Source: Stomoxys calcitrans (taxonomy: Eukaryota; Arthropoda; Insecta; Diptera; Muscidae). From it: 64,000 nucleotides of DNA. The translations under genes and the position numbers were made by a program. The notes beneath the pieces were generated by a model. It made no database searches. It saw nothing but the letters and a program-made list of their open reading frames with translations, and was not told the origin of the DNA. The stretch is taken from contig NC_081552.1 of assembly GCF_963082655.1 (NCBI RefSeq), positions 52,801,947-52,865,946 of the forward strand. Direction: 5' to 3'. Positions 34,371 through 46,568 of this stretch are shown here, one piece after another; position 1 is the first letter of the stretch; every line of letters starts with the position of its first letter.

Positions 34371-34644
34371 TCATTCGTACAGTTGCTGTGTTTTCTTATT
34401 ATCTTAAGCAGGGTATTCTGTGTTTAGTTGTAAACTATCTTAATTTACTGAAACATATTTACTGCAAATTTTCTGCGCCAACACAACTCAGCCATCATAT
34501 TAGGATGAATTGTGTCAAATTGCAAAAAAAAAAAATTAATTTTTCACACATTTTTCATTTGCAATTTAAACCTACAAACTATCAAAACACACTTTAAAGA
34601 AATGGAGACAAAGAAAATGCGAACACGTTCCGTAGAAGTGGTAG

Positions 34645-34794
34645 TGAGCATGACATAATTACCAGGTAGTGTACTGTGGACAGCTGAGTACAATTTTTCT
34701 CGCGAAATGCACTATTTGTCAACGAGTTTTGGTTGTGTGTGTGTATTATAGTTAAGAACTATGACACACAAACAACGAAAAATAGCGCGAACTA
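34645..34794 (-). pseudogene. Unrecognised gene fragment, copy 2
   Basis: Matches 28555-28695 ('atgacataattaccaggtag', 'ctcgcgaaatgcactatttg'). Translation of the conserved part: REKLYSAVHSTLPGNYVM, with an upstream stop. It is cut at 34794 by MITE copy 6. Confidence 0.6.
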
Positions 34795-35031
34795 TTGGGT
34801 TGCCCAAAAAGTAATTGCGGATTTTTCATATAGTCGGCGGTGACAAATTTTTTCACAGCTTGTGACTCTGTAATTGCATTCTTTCTTCTGCCAGTTATCA
34901 GCTGTTACTTTTAGTTTGCTTTAGAAAAAAAGTGTAAAAAGGGTATATTTGATAAAAGTTCATTCTAAGTTTTATTAAAAATGCATTTACTTTCTTTTAA
35001 AAAATCCGCAATTTCTTTTTGGGCAACCCAA
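34795..35031. mobile_element. Mariner-derived MITE, copy 6
   Basis: 237 bp, complete TIRs, TA flanks. A 5' end scrap of a DINE-like element (35033-35127) follows directly. Confidence 0.95.
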
Positions 35032-35238
35032 TACTTTATGGGGTCGTAGATCAATATTTCGAGGTGTTACAAACGAAATGACTAGGTTAGTATACACCCA
35101 TCCTATGTAGGGGTATAAATATTGAGTTAGGCCCTTTTTACATTAAACCATCGAAATATCATGCGAACAAAAGCCGAAAAAGGAAATTTTAAATCTATAG
35201 TGCCAGTATAGTGCTAGCCTCTATGAATATTTTCTTAC

Positions 35239-35565
35239 CGATTCAGGATCTTCGTCATACATTTCCGAAACTTTGGAAATCAATATCTCAGCATTTGGTT
35301 CAGAATCATCAAACTCATCAACAGTGTTGTCTTGTGATTCTTGTATAAATGATGATGATTTTCTAAAAAATATAAATTTACTATACATTTTGTCATAAAT
35401 CATAAGCAATCAAATCTCACATTCTGTACTCCACTTGGTCACAAAGAAAGCTCATGCTATGAAATAAGTTCCATTGACACTCAGTAATTTCATTATTAAG
35501 AATTTTTTTATAATTCCTAACATAACGATCACGTAAAGTTTTCCATCGTCTATTGCAATAGCACT
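35239..35565 (-). CDS. MADF cassette 6, exons B and C
   Basis: Exon B 35565-35421 (ECYCNRRWKTLRDRYVRNYK, ECQWNLFHSMSFLCDQVEYR), donor AT|GTGAGA. Exon C 35362-35239, long type (KSSSFIQESQDNTVDEFDDS, ending SEMYDEDPES), donor TCG|GTAAGA. Phases 1-2-0. The matching exon A is 43551-43419, 7.9 kb upstream. The conserved MADF Cys and Trp (CxxRRW) are kept. Confidence 0.85.
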
Positions 35566-35867
35566 CTGAAACAAAAAGCATATGGAAGTTTTTTAAATGG
35601 GAATTTTTTCTTGAAAGTATAATTATTAATTCAGAGGTTAGCAAGCTAAATATAACCGACTATAACAAATTTGACCAAATCAAACATTAATAATTATGGC
35701 CTCTTTTGTTTATGACTGTGGTGGGTTTCTAATTCAAATAAAGGATAAATTTAGGGTTGCCAACATTTCAAAAATGGCATAAAAGATTGTGTAAAATTTT
35801 TCAACTTAAAAACTAGTATGTAAGCTAGGGCTGTATAACTATATGGTAGCATCAATGATTTGAGTAA

Positions 35868-36425
35868 AAACAAGTAAAAGCGTGCCAAGTTCGGCCGGGC
35901 CGGATCTTGGGAACCCAACACCATGGATTCTGTTAAAAATTTATGCAAAATAAATTTAGTTGTAGGGCATAATTTTGTTCTACATACCAAACTTCTGCCA
36001 AACCAGCAAAAATTAAAGCTTCTAGGAATCGAACAAGGATGATCGAGAGACCGGTCTACATGGGTGCTATCTCAGGTAATAGACTGATTTTGGCCGTATT
36101 TGGCGCAGTTGCTGGAAGTCGTACCAGAACATCACATGCAAAATATCAGCCTAATCGGACAAAATTTGCAGCTTGTAATGACTCAAGAAGTCAAATCGGG
36201 AGATCGGTTTATATGGAAGCTATGTCAGGTTCTTGATCGATTTGGGCCGTACTTGGCACAGTTGTTGGAAGTCACAACAGAACACTACGTGCACAGCCAA
36301 ATCGGATAAATATTGCGGCTTCCAGGGGCTCAGAAATCATATCGGAAGATCGGTTTATATGGGAGCTACATCAGGTTACGTACCGATTTGAACCGCACTT
36401 GGCACAGTTGTTGGAGCTGAATAGG
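35868..36425 (-). mobile_element. DINE-1-like element, 5'-truncated
   Basis: Starts on the plus strand with ACAAGTAAAAGCGTGCCAAG and the hairpin TTCGGCCGGGCCGGA, then about three units ('gggagatcggtttatatgga ... agttgttggaagtcacaaca'). Confidence 0.8.
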
Positions 36426-36839
36426 AGACACACAGATACCGTTCAGAGTTATGAGAGCTGAAATTAATTTTCGTGCTTTGTAATGGCTTGGGTAAAGCAA
36501 AAATGGAAGTACGTCCGTCACTTTTGAACAGACAGAGACAGGCAGCACGTACGTCACTGATAAAAACAATTCTGATCCAAAAATAAAAAGCAAGTGCAAA
36601 AAAACAACGAAGCATATCTATGCCGATCAAGAAAACTTGATGTCTCATTCCTCTGCTTGTTTTGGCTTCATATGCAACCGATCTGAGTGATGTTTGCAAA
36701 CAACACACGATGTCCGTCGTCCAAATTGAAAACCAAATAAACTGAACGATTAGTAAAACGTTCGCGCATCTTTCACTCTATGGTATTTGTGCGTGTGTTT
36801 TTAGGTAACTTTGTTTTTTTTTTGTGGCATGCGATACAG

Positions 36840-37630
36840 ACAATTGATTTGCCCAAAGTGACTATTGAATGCCAAATTTTGGATCTCATGAAGTTCTCGG
36901 ACTAACATGGTGGATCGCGGTTTCTGATACGCCATGTATCTTCATAAAAACCTCTGTCAAATTGATTAAGGTGCTCTACTTCCCCAAGGACCATTGAGTA
37001 CGAAGTAGAGCACGCTTTTTGTTCTTTCAGGGCTCAATAAGTCCCCCAGCTCTCCCAAGGGCAGTAAGAGAGCAAAAGGCTCAATTTTCCACTGTTCCGA
37101 TACAAATTAATCATAAATGATCTACCCAAGGACCTTTGAGTACGGTGTTGAGCACGCTTTTGTTCTGAAACAGGGCTCAATAAGTCCCCTAGCTCTACCA
37201 AGCGCAGTAAGAGTGCAGAACGACTCATTTCCCACTATTCCGACACAAACTAATCAACAATGGTTGGAACAACAAAGCATGTTACTGCAAGTGCTATTTG
37301 TTCAAAGGCCACATTGACCTACAGCACAACGACGGGTCGATTAGTTTGGTATGTCTGTTTGCGCTCTTTTATTTTGGTCTTTAAAAATTTTTCGTGATTT
37401 TTTCAACATATTCCAGCTCGAGATCATTTTACTTCTTCCTATTCAAAGAATAGTATAGCCAAGAACTTATAGAAGTTAGGAAATTTTGTGGTTGTCAAAA
37501 CATTTTGAATGGCATGGTGGATCCCGATTTTTCATACGCCATGTATCTTCATCAAATTGATTTAGCTGCTCTACATACCCAAGAAATATAGAGTCAATTA
37601 GTCCCCTAATTGAGTATTTTCGTAGTTAGT
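36840..37630. repeat. Local tandem duplication, ~146-bp units
   Basis: 'cccaaggaccattgagtacg ... gagcacgcttttgttct ... agggctcaataagtcccc' occurs at 36982 and again at 37124. Diverged partners of the flank ('catggtggatc ... gatttttcatacgccatgta') occur at 36905 and 37513. No coding capacity seen. Confidence 0.6.
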
Positions 37631-37954
37631 ATTTTCAAAAATAGCAACTGTGAAAGTTGTACACATCGTGTGATACGTGCGAAAAATGTAATATTTCAAT
37701 GGATTTCATAATAAATATGCAACGTTCTCGATTAAATCGAGCTTTTATTTCATCGAAAATACTCATAGATACATATGTTAAAAAAAAGTACAATACATAG
37801 GAAAATACATTCCGATTAGAGCGCGCTTTATTCGTACTTGACGTAAATAACGAAATTTTTTTCAATACGAAAATTGACTGCTCATTTCACATGTCTTATC
37901 GTGTAATAGCAGCTTAAGAGAGCAGAAAGATTTATTTTACATTATTCCGACACA

Positions 37955-38277
37955 GGGGCCACCGTAGGGCAGATGTTAGCATGACCGCCTATGACGCTTA
38001 ATGCCTGGGCTCGAATCCTAGCAAGAACATCCGAATAAATTTTCAGCGGTGGATATCCCCTCCTTATGCTGCCGACATTTGGGAGGTACTGTACCATTTG
38101 GTACGGCAGCCATGTAAAAACTTCTCCACAAAGAGGTGTCGCAGTTCGGCACGCAGTTAGGACTCGGCTATAACAAGGAGACCCTTATCATTAATCTTTA
38201 ACTTGAATCGGACAGCACTCATTGATATGTGAGAAGTTTGCCCCTGTTGCTTAATGGAATATTCATGGGAAAATTTC
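37955..38277 (+). repeat. tRNA-derived SINE family 1, full-length copy
   Basis: Begins GCCACCGTAGGGCAGATGTT (A box) with B box GGGCTCGAATCC near 38010, body 'gaggtgtcgcagttcggcac', end 'atggaatattcatgggaaaa'. About 320 bp. The A/B box spacing and sequence show a tRNA ancestor. Confidence 0.85.
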
Positions 38278-39099
38278 CATTTACTATTCTGATCAGTGTT
38301 GCCACTCAAGAAATTTATTTCCATCTACAATTTAAGAAAAAAACCTACCAAACTCGACCAAAACCTACCAAATGTTCTACAAGCCAAAAATGTGGTATAT
38401 GTTTTTATACGCGTTACCGGAGACTAGGTCATTATGCCATTCAATTTTAAACACATCAAGTTATACACTTTCAGCTCTAAAAACAATCTAGTACTGTCTT
38501 TATTCATAAAGGATCTAGCCATGTCCGTTCGTCTGTTTGTTGAAATCACTCTATAGCCTTACGTTCAATAATGACCTATATCTTTATATAGCACCTTTTA
38601 TACCCGTATTTTTGCCCCTATTTCAATGAACAACCGTGCCTAGTTTTACTACCAATTTGGGTCGTTCCAGTGAGTTGCATGGACCCCTCGACATCTTTGT
38701 ATGCTGCTGCCAGATATGCCTATTTTCCGACTGAAGACTTAAAGCCTGATTTCCTACCCCGAATTTACGAAATTTGAAAGAGATCCCGTATCAGTTACGG
38801 CCGATATCAGAATTTACGTCCTTTTTAACGAAGTTTAAAACAGTGAGACCCCTTGCAACAGTATTTGGTGTCTCAACATCCTGGTTTTGTTCTGCACTCT
38901 TAACGAATGCGTAGAAACGACAAAACCAACCTACCAAGAGAATAAAAATCTACCAATTTTGGTAGGAACCTACCAAAAACGGCAGCACTGATACCGACGC
39001 AAACCAATCCTCAATGTTTAGAATATCAAAACACATCAACATTGCTATACCCTTGAACATTCATAGAATGTTACTGCAAGTGCTTTTTATGCTTTTATG

Positions 39100-39615
39100 C
39101 ATACGGAGGTTTTAATCACCTCACTATTTCGAATTTCAGCGACTTTATGGGCTTTAAATCCTAAACCGGAATATCGGTCTATATGGCAGCTAAATATGGT
39201 ACGATATGGGTCATATTCGGTTTGAATATCGGGGTCCCTAGTACAAATTCCTCTTTCAAATTTCAGCGAAATCGGACAAAAAATGTTGACTAAATGGGTT
39301 TAAGACCCTAAATCGCCAGATTAGTCTACATGATAGCTATATCCAAAATAGTCCGCTTTCATCCTCTCAAGAACTTAACCTGCGTATAGAAAAAAATACG
39401 AGTCTGTGCAAAATTTCAACTCAAAATCTCATTTTTGAATGACTGTAGCGTGATTAAAACTGGCGGACACACGAAGATCGTTAAATTGTCTTAGAATTTT
39501 ACGACGATCAAAAATATATACTTTTTAGGGTCGGAAATAGATATAGCGATGTGTTGCAAACGGAATGACTAAATTAATATACCCCCTATCCTATGGTGGT
39601 AGGTATAATAAATAT
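39100..39615 (-). mobile_element. DINE-like element, second subfamily, partial
   Basis: Ends at 39612 with 'tataccccctatcctatggt' read on the plus strand. Core 'gacgatcaaaaatatatact', a GTCY-type remnant 'tggcggacacacgaag', and two internal units. A further DINE scrap ('gatctagccatgtccgttcg') is at 38505-38570. Confidence 0.7.
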
Positions 39616-39951
39616 CATAAATATATACACATATCGCACAGTCGCTCACACTTATAGTCGGGCAGAAGCATCAACAAAATTTTAGCTCCACTATTATTCT
39701 TATTAAAGAAAACAATTAACATAAATTATTGTTTTATAAAAAAACGCTTTTATTTGAAAACAGCAAAACAAAAATCTACTCCAGGATTCAAAGGAAAATA
39801 ATCATATAATCTTAAATAATAAAAGGACGCTTTTCAGTCTTGAAAATATGAATATTAAACATTAATATTTAAAAAAAAAGTAATGTATATGGTGGCATGG
39901 AACGGATTAATATCCGCATCCTCAACCTAATCTTCATCAACCTAACCTACA

Positions 39952-40858
39952 AAACAAGTAAAAGCGTACTAAGTTCGGCCGGGCCGAATCTTACATACCC
40001 TCCTCCACCATGGATCGCATATGTCAAGTTCTTTGCCCGATATTTCTTTATAGGAAAACAAAGGATTATGGATAAGAATTGCTAAGCTTTTGGAGCTATA
40101 CCAAGTTATGAACCGATAGGGGTCATACTGGTGGCTCAAGAAATAAAATTGGGTGATCTGTTTTAAAGAAGCTATATCGGTTTATGGACCTATTCGGACC
40201 ATATTCAACACGTATATTTAAAGTCATAGAAGAAGACTTTGTGCAACATTTCAGTCAAATTAGATAAGAATTGAGCCCTCTAGAGGCTCAAGAAGTATAA
40301 TCGGGAGATGGGTTTATATGCGAGTTGTATCAGGTTATGAACCGATTTAGCGGTATAACAGTTGGAAATCAAAACAAAACACTTCATGCAAAAATTCATC
40401 CAAATCGGGTAATAATTACGCACTCTACCGGCTCAAGAAGTCAAGTTCCTAGACCGGTTTATTTCGGAGCTATATCGTTGTTGTATATAAAGTATATATA
40501 GTTGAAAGTTAGAACAAAACACTTCATGAAAAATGTCAGCCAGATCGGATGATAAATGCGCCCTCTAACGGCTCGAGAAGTCAAGATAAAGGATCGGTTT
40601 TTATGACAGCTATATGAAAATATGGACCGATATAGCCCATTTACAATCCCAACCAACCTGCATTATTAGGAAGCATTCGTGCAAAATTTTAAGCACCTAG
40701 CTTTATTCCTTCGGAAGTAAGGGTGGCTAAATCGACTTCGGGTGTCAAGACGATCAAGAATATATGTATATACTTTGTTCGGTCTCAGTTTCATATTTCT
40801 GAATTGAAATGAAGAAAATGAAATTAGTATACCTCATCCTATGGTGGGTATAAAAAAT
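39952..40858 (-). mobile_element. DINE-1-like element, complete
   Basis: Plus-strand left edge ACAAGTAAAAGCGTACTAAG, hairpin TTCGGCCGGGCCGAA, CATACCCTCCTCCACCATGG, four degenerate units, then 'gacgatcaagaatatatgta', ending 'tatacctcatcctatggtgg' at 40852. Confidence 0.85.
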
Positions 40859-41165
40859 TCACAAAATTAACACATAGCTTGACGGCGCCTTGGCATGGAT
40901 TCAACAAAATTTTTCAAACATCAGGACTAATATTATTCCATTCTTCTTGTAAAGCCATTTTTTTACTGATGCATTGATGTACCAAGCCTATCCTGCATTT
41001 TGGGACCTAATTTGTCCCACCAATGTTCAATTGCATTGATATGGGAATTTTGTGCCGGGATTTTTATGACCTTCGGGCAATTTTATAGCACCCAAATCAT
41101 TGCATCAAGAGCAGTATGTTTCGGATCGTTATTCTGGTAGAATTGAAAGTTTGAAATCCGTGTTT

Positions 41166-41488
41166 TTGAACAAAAATGCAAATTTGTCTATGAACATTCC
41201 ACTAAGGAATTGGGGCAAACTTTTCACATATCACTGAGAGCTGTCCGATTCCAATTTAATGCTCAATGATAAGGGGCCTCCTTTTTATATCCGTGTATGA
41301 ACGGCGTGCCGCATTGCAACACCTCTTTGGGAAGAAGTTTTAACATGGCATAGTACTTCACAAATGTCGCCAGAATTAAGAGGGTATAACCACCGCTAAC
41401 ATTTTTTCCTGATGTTCTCGCCAGGATTCGAACCCAGGCGTTCAGCGTGATAGGCCGACTTGCTTACCTCTGCGCTACGGTGGTCTCG
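41166..41488 (-). repeat. tRNA-derived SINE family 1, full-length copy
   Basis: Reverse copy with B box GGATTCGAACCCAGGCG at 41430 and A box complement CTCTGCGCTACGGTGG at 41468. Flanked by TTTTTGAA on both sides (near 41155 and 41491), a target-site duplication. Confidence 0.85.
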
Positions 41489-41511
41489 AATTTTTGAATA
41501 TTTGCCATGTA

Positions 41512-42072
41512 AAATGTTCACCGAAATCTTCTCTCAATAAGTCCTATACTACGCGTGCTGTGTGGCATGTGGCAACGTCTTGTTGAAACCACATGTCATG
41601 CAAGTCAAGCTCTTACAGTTTAGGCAAAAAAATTTGGATATCATCTCACGGTAGCGCTCACTATTCACAGTTACATTGCGATTCGCATCATCTTTGAAGA
41701 AGTACGGTCCAATGATGCCACCAGCCCATAAACCGCACCAAACTGTGACTTTTCTGGATGCATTGGTAGCTCTTGCAATGTTTCTGGCTGATCTTCACTG
41801 CAAAATCGACCACTTTGCTTATTTACTTTCCCTTTGAGCCAAAAATGAGAAAAAATTAAACAGAAATGAGCGCGCGATGAACTATCTTAACAGAGCACGC
41901 ATTTTGATAATAACATTCAATAATTTGCAAGCGTTGTTTGTTTCTAAGACGATTCATGTTTAAATTATAGACCAAACTGAAGATGTTTGACAGTGAAACA
42001 AAACACGAAACGTCCGTGAACTGGGTAAACCAGTGTTGCCAAAAAGAAAATAGCTAAAAGATCACCCTTTAT
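41512..42072 (-). pseudogene. Mariner-like transposon fragment, inverted partner of 5833-6272
   Basis: On the minus strand from 42072: 'ataaagggtgatcttttagc', then MNRLRNKQRLQIIECYYQNA, a deletion, SQKHCKSYQCIQKS, VWCGLWAGGIIGPYFFKDDA, SERYREMISKFF and LHDMWFQQDVATCHTARV, which includes the second catalytic Asp. Frameshifts are present. It reaches further 3' than the 5.8-kb copy. Confidence 0.7.
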
Positions 42073-42799
42073 CACTACTTACTTAATACAAAAATGGAAA
42101 TGAATGGATAAAACATATTGACGGGCAAAAAAACCTGTAGGTCATTTTGGTTTTTTTGCTGATGAGAAATTTGTTCTTGCAACTTGGCCATGGAAGTAAC
42201 TCTTTCGAAAAAGGCTTCTCTTTTTCCGGTTTAACCTCCGTCCCAGAAGCTCTTTCAACCATAGCAATTAATTTTGGGGCAGATATAAAAGGATTTTTTT
42301 TAACTTCTCTCAAAACCAAATTTTCATCTCTTGGCGATAGTTTTCTAGGTCGAGGCACGAGTTGTAACAAATTCATTTTCTTTATAGCTGGGTTTAGACC
42401 TCTAGCAAAGTTTTCGGTTGCAGACAAGACATTTATGTCGCCACTGAAAAATAGTTGTGCAGAATACAAGATGGCTGCAAACATCAATTTATAATTTTGC
42501 CCGAATTTATACAATTTTTTAACCAAGCACTTATGCACAAAAATTAATCGTTTTTACTTGCAAATAACTTAATTTAATTTTGCATGGTCCTGTCAAAACA
42601 TACATTTTCATTCGTAATGTATGTTTCGTTTAAGATATGTCAGTGCATTTCTTATGGAAACGAAAACTTCGCCAGAGGTGCATACTGCGCCATAATATCG
42701 TGCACGGTTGATTTCCATTTATTAACCAATTTCGGTATTTTGGGATCAGATTTTCCTTCTAGAAATTGTTGTCTAACAACTTTACGCTATCCCAAAGTA

Positions 42800-43026
42800 T
42801 TGGGTTGCCCAAAAAGTAATTGCGGATTTTTAATAGAGTCGGCGTTGACAAATTTTTTCACAGCTTGTGACTCTGTAATTGCATTCTTTCTTCTGTCAGT
42901 TATCAGCTGTTACTTTTAGCTTGCTTTAGAAAAAAAGTGTAAAAAAAGTATATTTGATTAAAGTTCTTATTAAAAATGCATTTACTTTCTTTTAAAAAAT
43001 CCGCAATTACTTTTTGGGCAACCCAA
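42800..43026. mobile_element. Mariner-derived MITE, copy 7
   Basis: 227 bp, TIRs complete, TA flanks, small deletion near 'aaagttcttattaaaaatg'. Confidence 0.95.
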
Positions 43027-43418
43027 TAGATTGTTTATTACTATGCGAGTTGAACAAAAATCTTGAGCAATCTTCATGGTAGGCAATTTAAAATTGATGA
43101 ATTATTTTGGCAATATGCAGAGAGAATGACAAAATAACGGCAAATTTACCGCTTACTATGCTGACAACATTGCTTGCCCGTCATTCAATGTTAGGCTTGA
43201 AAATGACTTCTTCTCAGTTTAGGCTTTACACACTTTTATAACGGTACTTAGAAATCAGTTTTGTTGTTGTTCTTATAAATGAGTGTTTTTGTAATAAAAC
43301 AGAAGGAACCAGAGATGCATTTTCATTCAGAATAACAAAGATAATTTAAATACAATTTTGACCATGCTGCTGTCCGACTTTAAATGTGAGCGACTGTATG
43401 TTGAGCAATTGTTCTTAC

Positions 43419-43551
43419 CTTTCATGCCAACACCTTTGCTGATGGAAACCCACGCCTCCGCTCGTTTAACACTGTTACAATGGTCAGGATGTTTTTTTAT
43501 GTACAAAAGCTTATGTTTTTTAACTTCCTTGATTAAAAGTATATCGCTTTG
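43419..43551 (-). CDS. MADF cassette 6, exon A
   Basis: Acceptor GATTTTTAAAG|CAA, 133 bp, donor AAAG|GTAAGA. Encodes QSDILLIKEVKKHKLLYIKK and RAEAWVSISKGVGMK. Phases 0-1. First half of a MADF domain that is completed by exon B at 35565. Confidence 0.85.
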
Positions 43552-45404
43552 CTTTAAAAATCAGAAGTAAACAAATTATAGGATTATTGCAACGAATCAA
43601 AAGTTGAGTTTTTGAGAAAAAATGGCCAATTGTTAAACGATATCAATTAATAAATGTATTAATAATGCAACCAAAACAATCAAAGACATAGCCAGGGGGG
43701 GGGGGGGGGGGGGGGGGGTATGGGCTCGGGCCCATTTTGTCTATAAAAAAAAATTTTATTAAATTTATTCTAAACACATAATTTTAGTTAAACTTTTTAA
43801 AATGATAAACAAAATATCATCTTTATAATATTCCACAGAGGCAAACTTTTGATCAGACCAGGACCACCTCAAAATTATTATTCTTAAGTACAAAAAAATT
43901 TTTTTAAACAAATTTTAATGAAATTTTGCGTAATTTTTTTAAGGAAAAACTTCATCACAATTTTTCGTAAAGAACAAATTTTAATTATCCAGTATAACAA
44001 AATTTCATTTCAATTTTTTTATATACACAAAATTTCAATAAATTTTTTTAAATTTTCAGTGAAAAATATTTTATAAAGCCAAAATTTCAGTAAAATTGTT
44101 TGCGCCTGCTCAATGCAACGCTACAGTTTGCTTAAACATTTTTAAAGTTTTTTTCTGTATTTTCTGTAAAGTATTTCTGTCCTAAATAGAAACAAAAACA
44201 AAATGAAAAATCACAAAATAAAATACAATGCGACATTTTTTCTATGTAAAGATAAAAGATGAAAGACATTTTTTTTCCAAAGGCAAATTTTAATGAAATA
44301 TTATCTAAAGGCAAAATGTTGCTCAGCAATTGTTGCTCAGCAATTGAGCATCCTCGAAATTATTTTTTCTCTAAAAAGTTTTCACTTTTGATTTTTTTTT
44401 TTCGAGCAAGGGGTTAGCCTTTGAAGCCCCAAAAATCTTTGAGAAAAGCATTCAGAATAGAAGTTCAGGGACAAAAATGCGTTTATAGCATTCCCAATGT
44501 CTTTCTTCAAGAAACAAGCAAAATTTCCTAAAAATTTTTTATAGAAAATATTTTATCCCATTACACTTAACCCTCGAATGAATTCCAGATTCACTCCTAA
44601 GAATTTTGAGAAAAAATTTTGTTGGTTATTTTTGAATATGAAAAATGGCCAACTTTCGACAAGCCAATTTCCCCCAAAACATTACCATATATCACGGAGA
44701 AAAATTGTTTTTAACTAGTTTTAGCCGTCCAATTTACGCCAATCGCAATTTCATTATGATACCTCTTTCCTAGCTCGAGCAGGAATTTTTCTAAGACAGC
44801 TCCATTTTTGGGTATTTTTCAACCCATTCGTATTTAATGGGTTAATGACATTTTCTTTAAAGACCGAATCACTCAGATTAATTTACGCTTTAAAATAATT
44901 ATTTCAAATGAAGCCTTTTCGTTTTTTCCTTGGAATTCCCTAATTCACAATACAGTATTTAAGGCAATTGAAACGGAGCTCATAGTGAGTTAGGATCGAT
45001 ATCTATCAGTCAAAGTAAGCTGCTTTGATTTTACCGTAGAGTTGGACACAGTGAAATATTTCTTAAAAACTCGTTTCATTTAATAAAAAGATTACAATGA
45101 AGATAACTAATTACCCACCTTAAGTAAGGAAATGTTGTTAAAATAATATTAGTCGGCAGACTTTAATCTCTATAAGAACAAGTTTTATATTACACTTACG
45201 GTTGTCGCTAGGTCCAATTATTTATTTATTTCATCTACCGTGTAAAAATTAGTGTTCAATGAATTAAAAAAGTTTACAACTCCAATAACGTGGAAATCTT
45301 TTCATATTTCTAATTTCTAGTTCTACCGTCTTTTCTTATTCTATCTCCAATAAATTAGGAAAACTTTCGGACTCTTAAAGATGCTATAATAAAGGACTCT
45401 TAAA

Positions 45405-45460
45405 ATGCTATAATGGCTATAATATAATGCATCAACATTATATTATAGCCATTATAGCAT
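45405..45460. other. Perfect 25-bp hairpin, 6-base loop
   Basis: Left arm 45405-45429 (ATGCTATAATGGCTATAATA...) is the exact reverse complement of the right arm 45436-45460, with loop CATCAA. A partial extra copy of the arm start lies at 45381. Confidence 0.85.
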
Positions 45461-45569
45461 TACATTATTGCTATATACGGCAATAGTTGGATGCAATTTT
45501 TACCGGACATCTTTTCCTCCAAAATCGGATTTTCGATCGATTTTAATAAAGTTCGGAGAAGAACAAGGT

Positions 45570-45826
45570 GGATTAACGAAGGTGGCCTCACACGGACAGC
45601 CAGCCAGTTTGACGGTATTAAGATGACAGTTCTGTGTTTACATTCACAACAAACAACCCAATTTTTTCAATTCTCTTTGTGTGAGTTTCTCTTTCTCTCA
45701 TGTTAATTGGTTGTGTTGAGAATAATGCTAATTTTGAAATGACACCTTGATGACGAGATGGCGATTGCACCATATGATTTGTGGTTGTTGTGCAAATGAG
45801 ACTACCTTTAATTGTTTCGCCATGGG
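45570..45826. repeat. Dispersed repeat with GGTGGCCTCA ends, inverted copy
   Basis: Inverted relative to 28081-28352. Shares 'caccatatgatttgtggttg' and 'tttaattgtttcgccatg'. The minus-strand open frame over it is a repeat translation. Confidence 0.5.
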
Positions 45827-46568
45827 AGGAGATATTAGTGGCATCATTTAAACATAACGTAGATGGCTCGTCGTAGAAATAGGATAAAATGAATTTTTTT
45901 GAAATATTTAACATTTATAGTTGCCCAATTTTTCAATTTTTTGCGTAAAATTTTATTGAAATAAAAGTCATTTAGAACCCATTGACCGACACAAGCAATA
46001 ACCTCTTTAAATCACAAAACTACTTTGAGAGCAAATTAAAATGAGTGCAAAAGAAAAAAAATCATCATCAGCACATTTTTAAGGCTTTGAAAGATTAGGA
46101 TCGGCCAATAAATAGTGTGTTGGCAATTAGTACAAAATTCAACTCTGACTTTAACCAAATATCCCCGCCGATGGGCCATTTTCTGCAACCAGTAGCAACC
46201 ACAATGTTCAAAAAAAAGTTTGAGATATCTCTACCAAATTCAAAGTAACAGAAAAATTTTGGAAATTTCCGATTTTGAATAAAATCCTGGCGTCCCTGAA
46301 AACATGCTTTGATTAGTTACACGTAATTTTGTCTTCGTTTTTATTACCAGTTGTATGCCCAAATACAAAAAATTCTAAAGCATCAACAACAAAATTGATG
46401 CTTGGTTACTTTTTCTGTTGCATTGCAGTGTAAAAGTTTAGTATTGCGGCATTTTGGAACACAATACATTGTTCGAATACAAAGCAACTAACATTGTGGA
46501 AGTCGGCCTACGTTCTTATTTCCATATGGTGCCTTTTATCCTTTATGAGTATGTATATATGTACCTAC

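Larger units (their letters stand above)
40865..42540 (-). pseudogene. Tc1-like transposase remnant with nested insertions
   Basis: On the minus strand 42538-42083 includes VPRPRKLSPRDENLVLREVK and NPFISAPKLIAMVERASGTE, the second helix-turn-helix region of Tc1 transposases, and KNKFLISKKTKM. The C-terminal part lies at 41165-40865: LYQNNDPKHTALDAMIWVL (second catalytic Asp region, one codon lost), INAIEHWWDKLGPKMQDRL (catalytic Glu) and FVESMPRRRQAM, in shifted frames. Between them sit a mariner-like fragment (41512-42072) and a SINE (41166-41488). The N-terminal and C-terminal parts may be one element split by insertions; that is inference. Confidence 0.65.
43580..46560. other. Long intronic stretch, mostly without features
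   Basis: No gene. It includes a 24-base G run (43695-43718), A/T-rich sequence of the AAATTTT type (43740-44110), a perfect hairpin (45405-45460) and a dispersed repeat (45570-45826). Confidence 0.45.

Noticed and set aside
43695..43718. 24-base G run as a regulatory G-quadruplex
   Set aside because: A single uninterrupted homopolymer in an intron; slippage or assembly length error is as likely.
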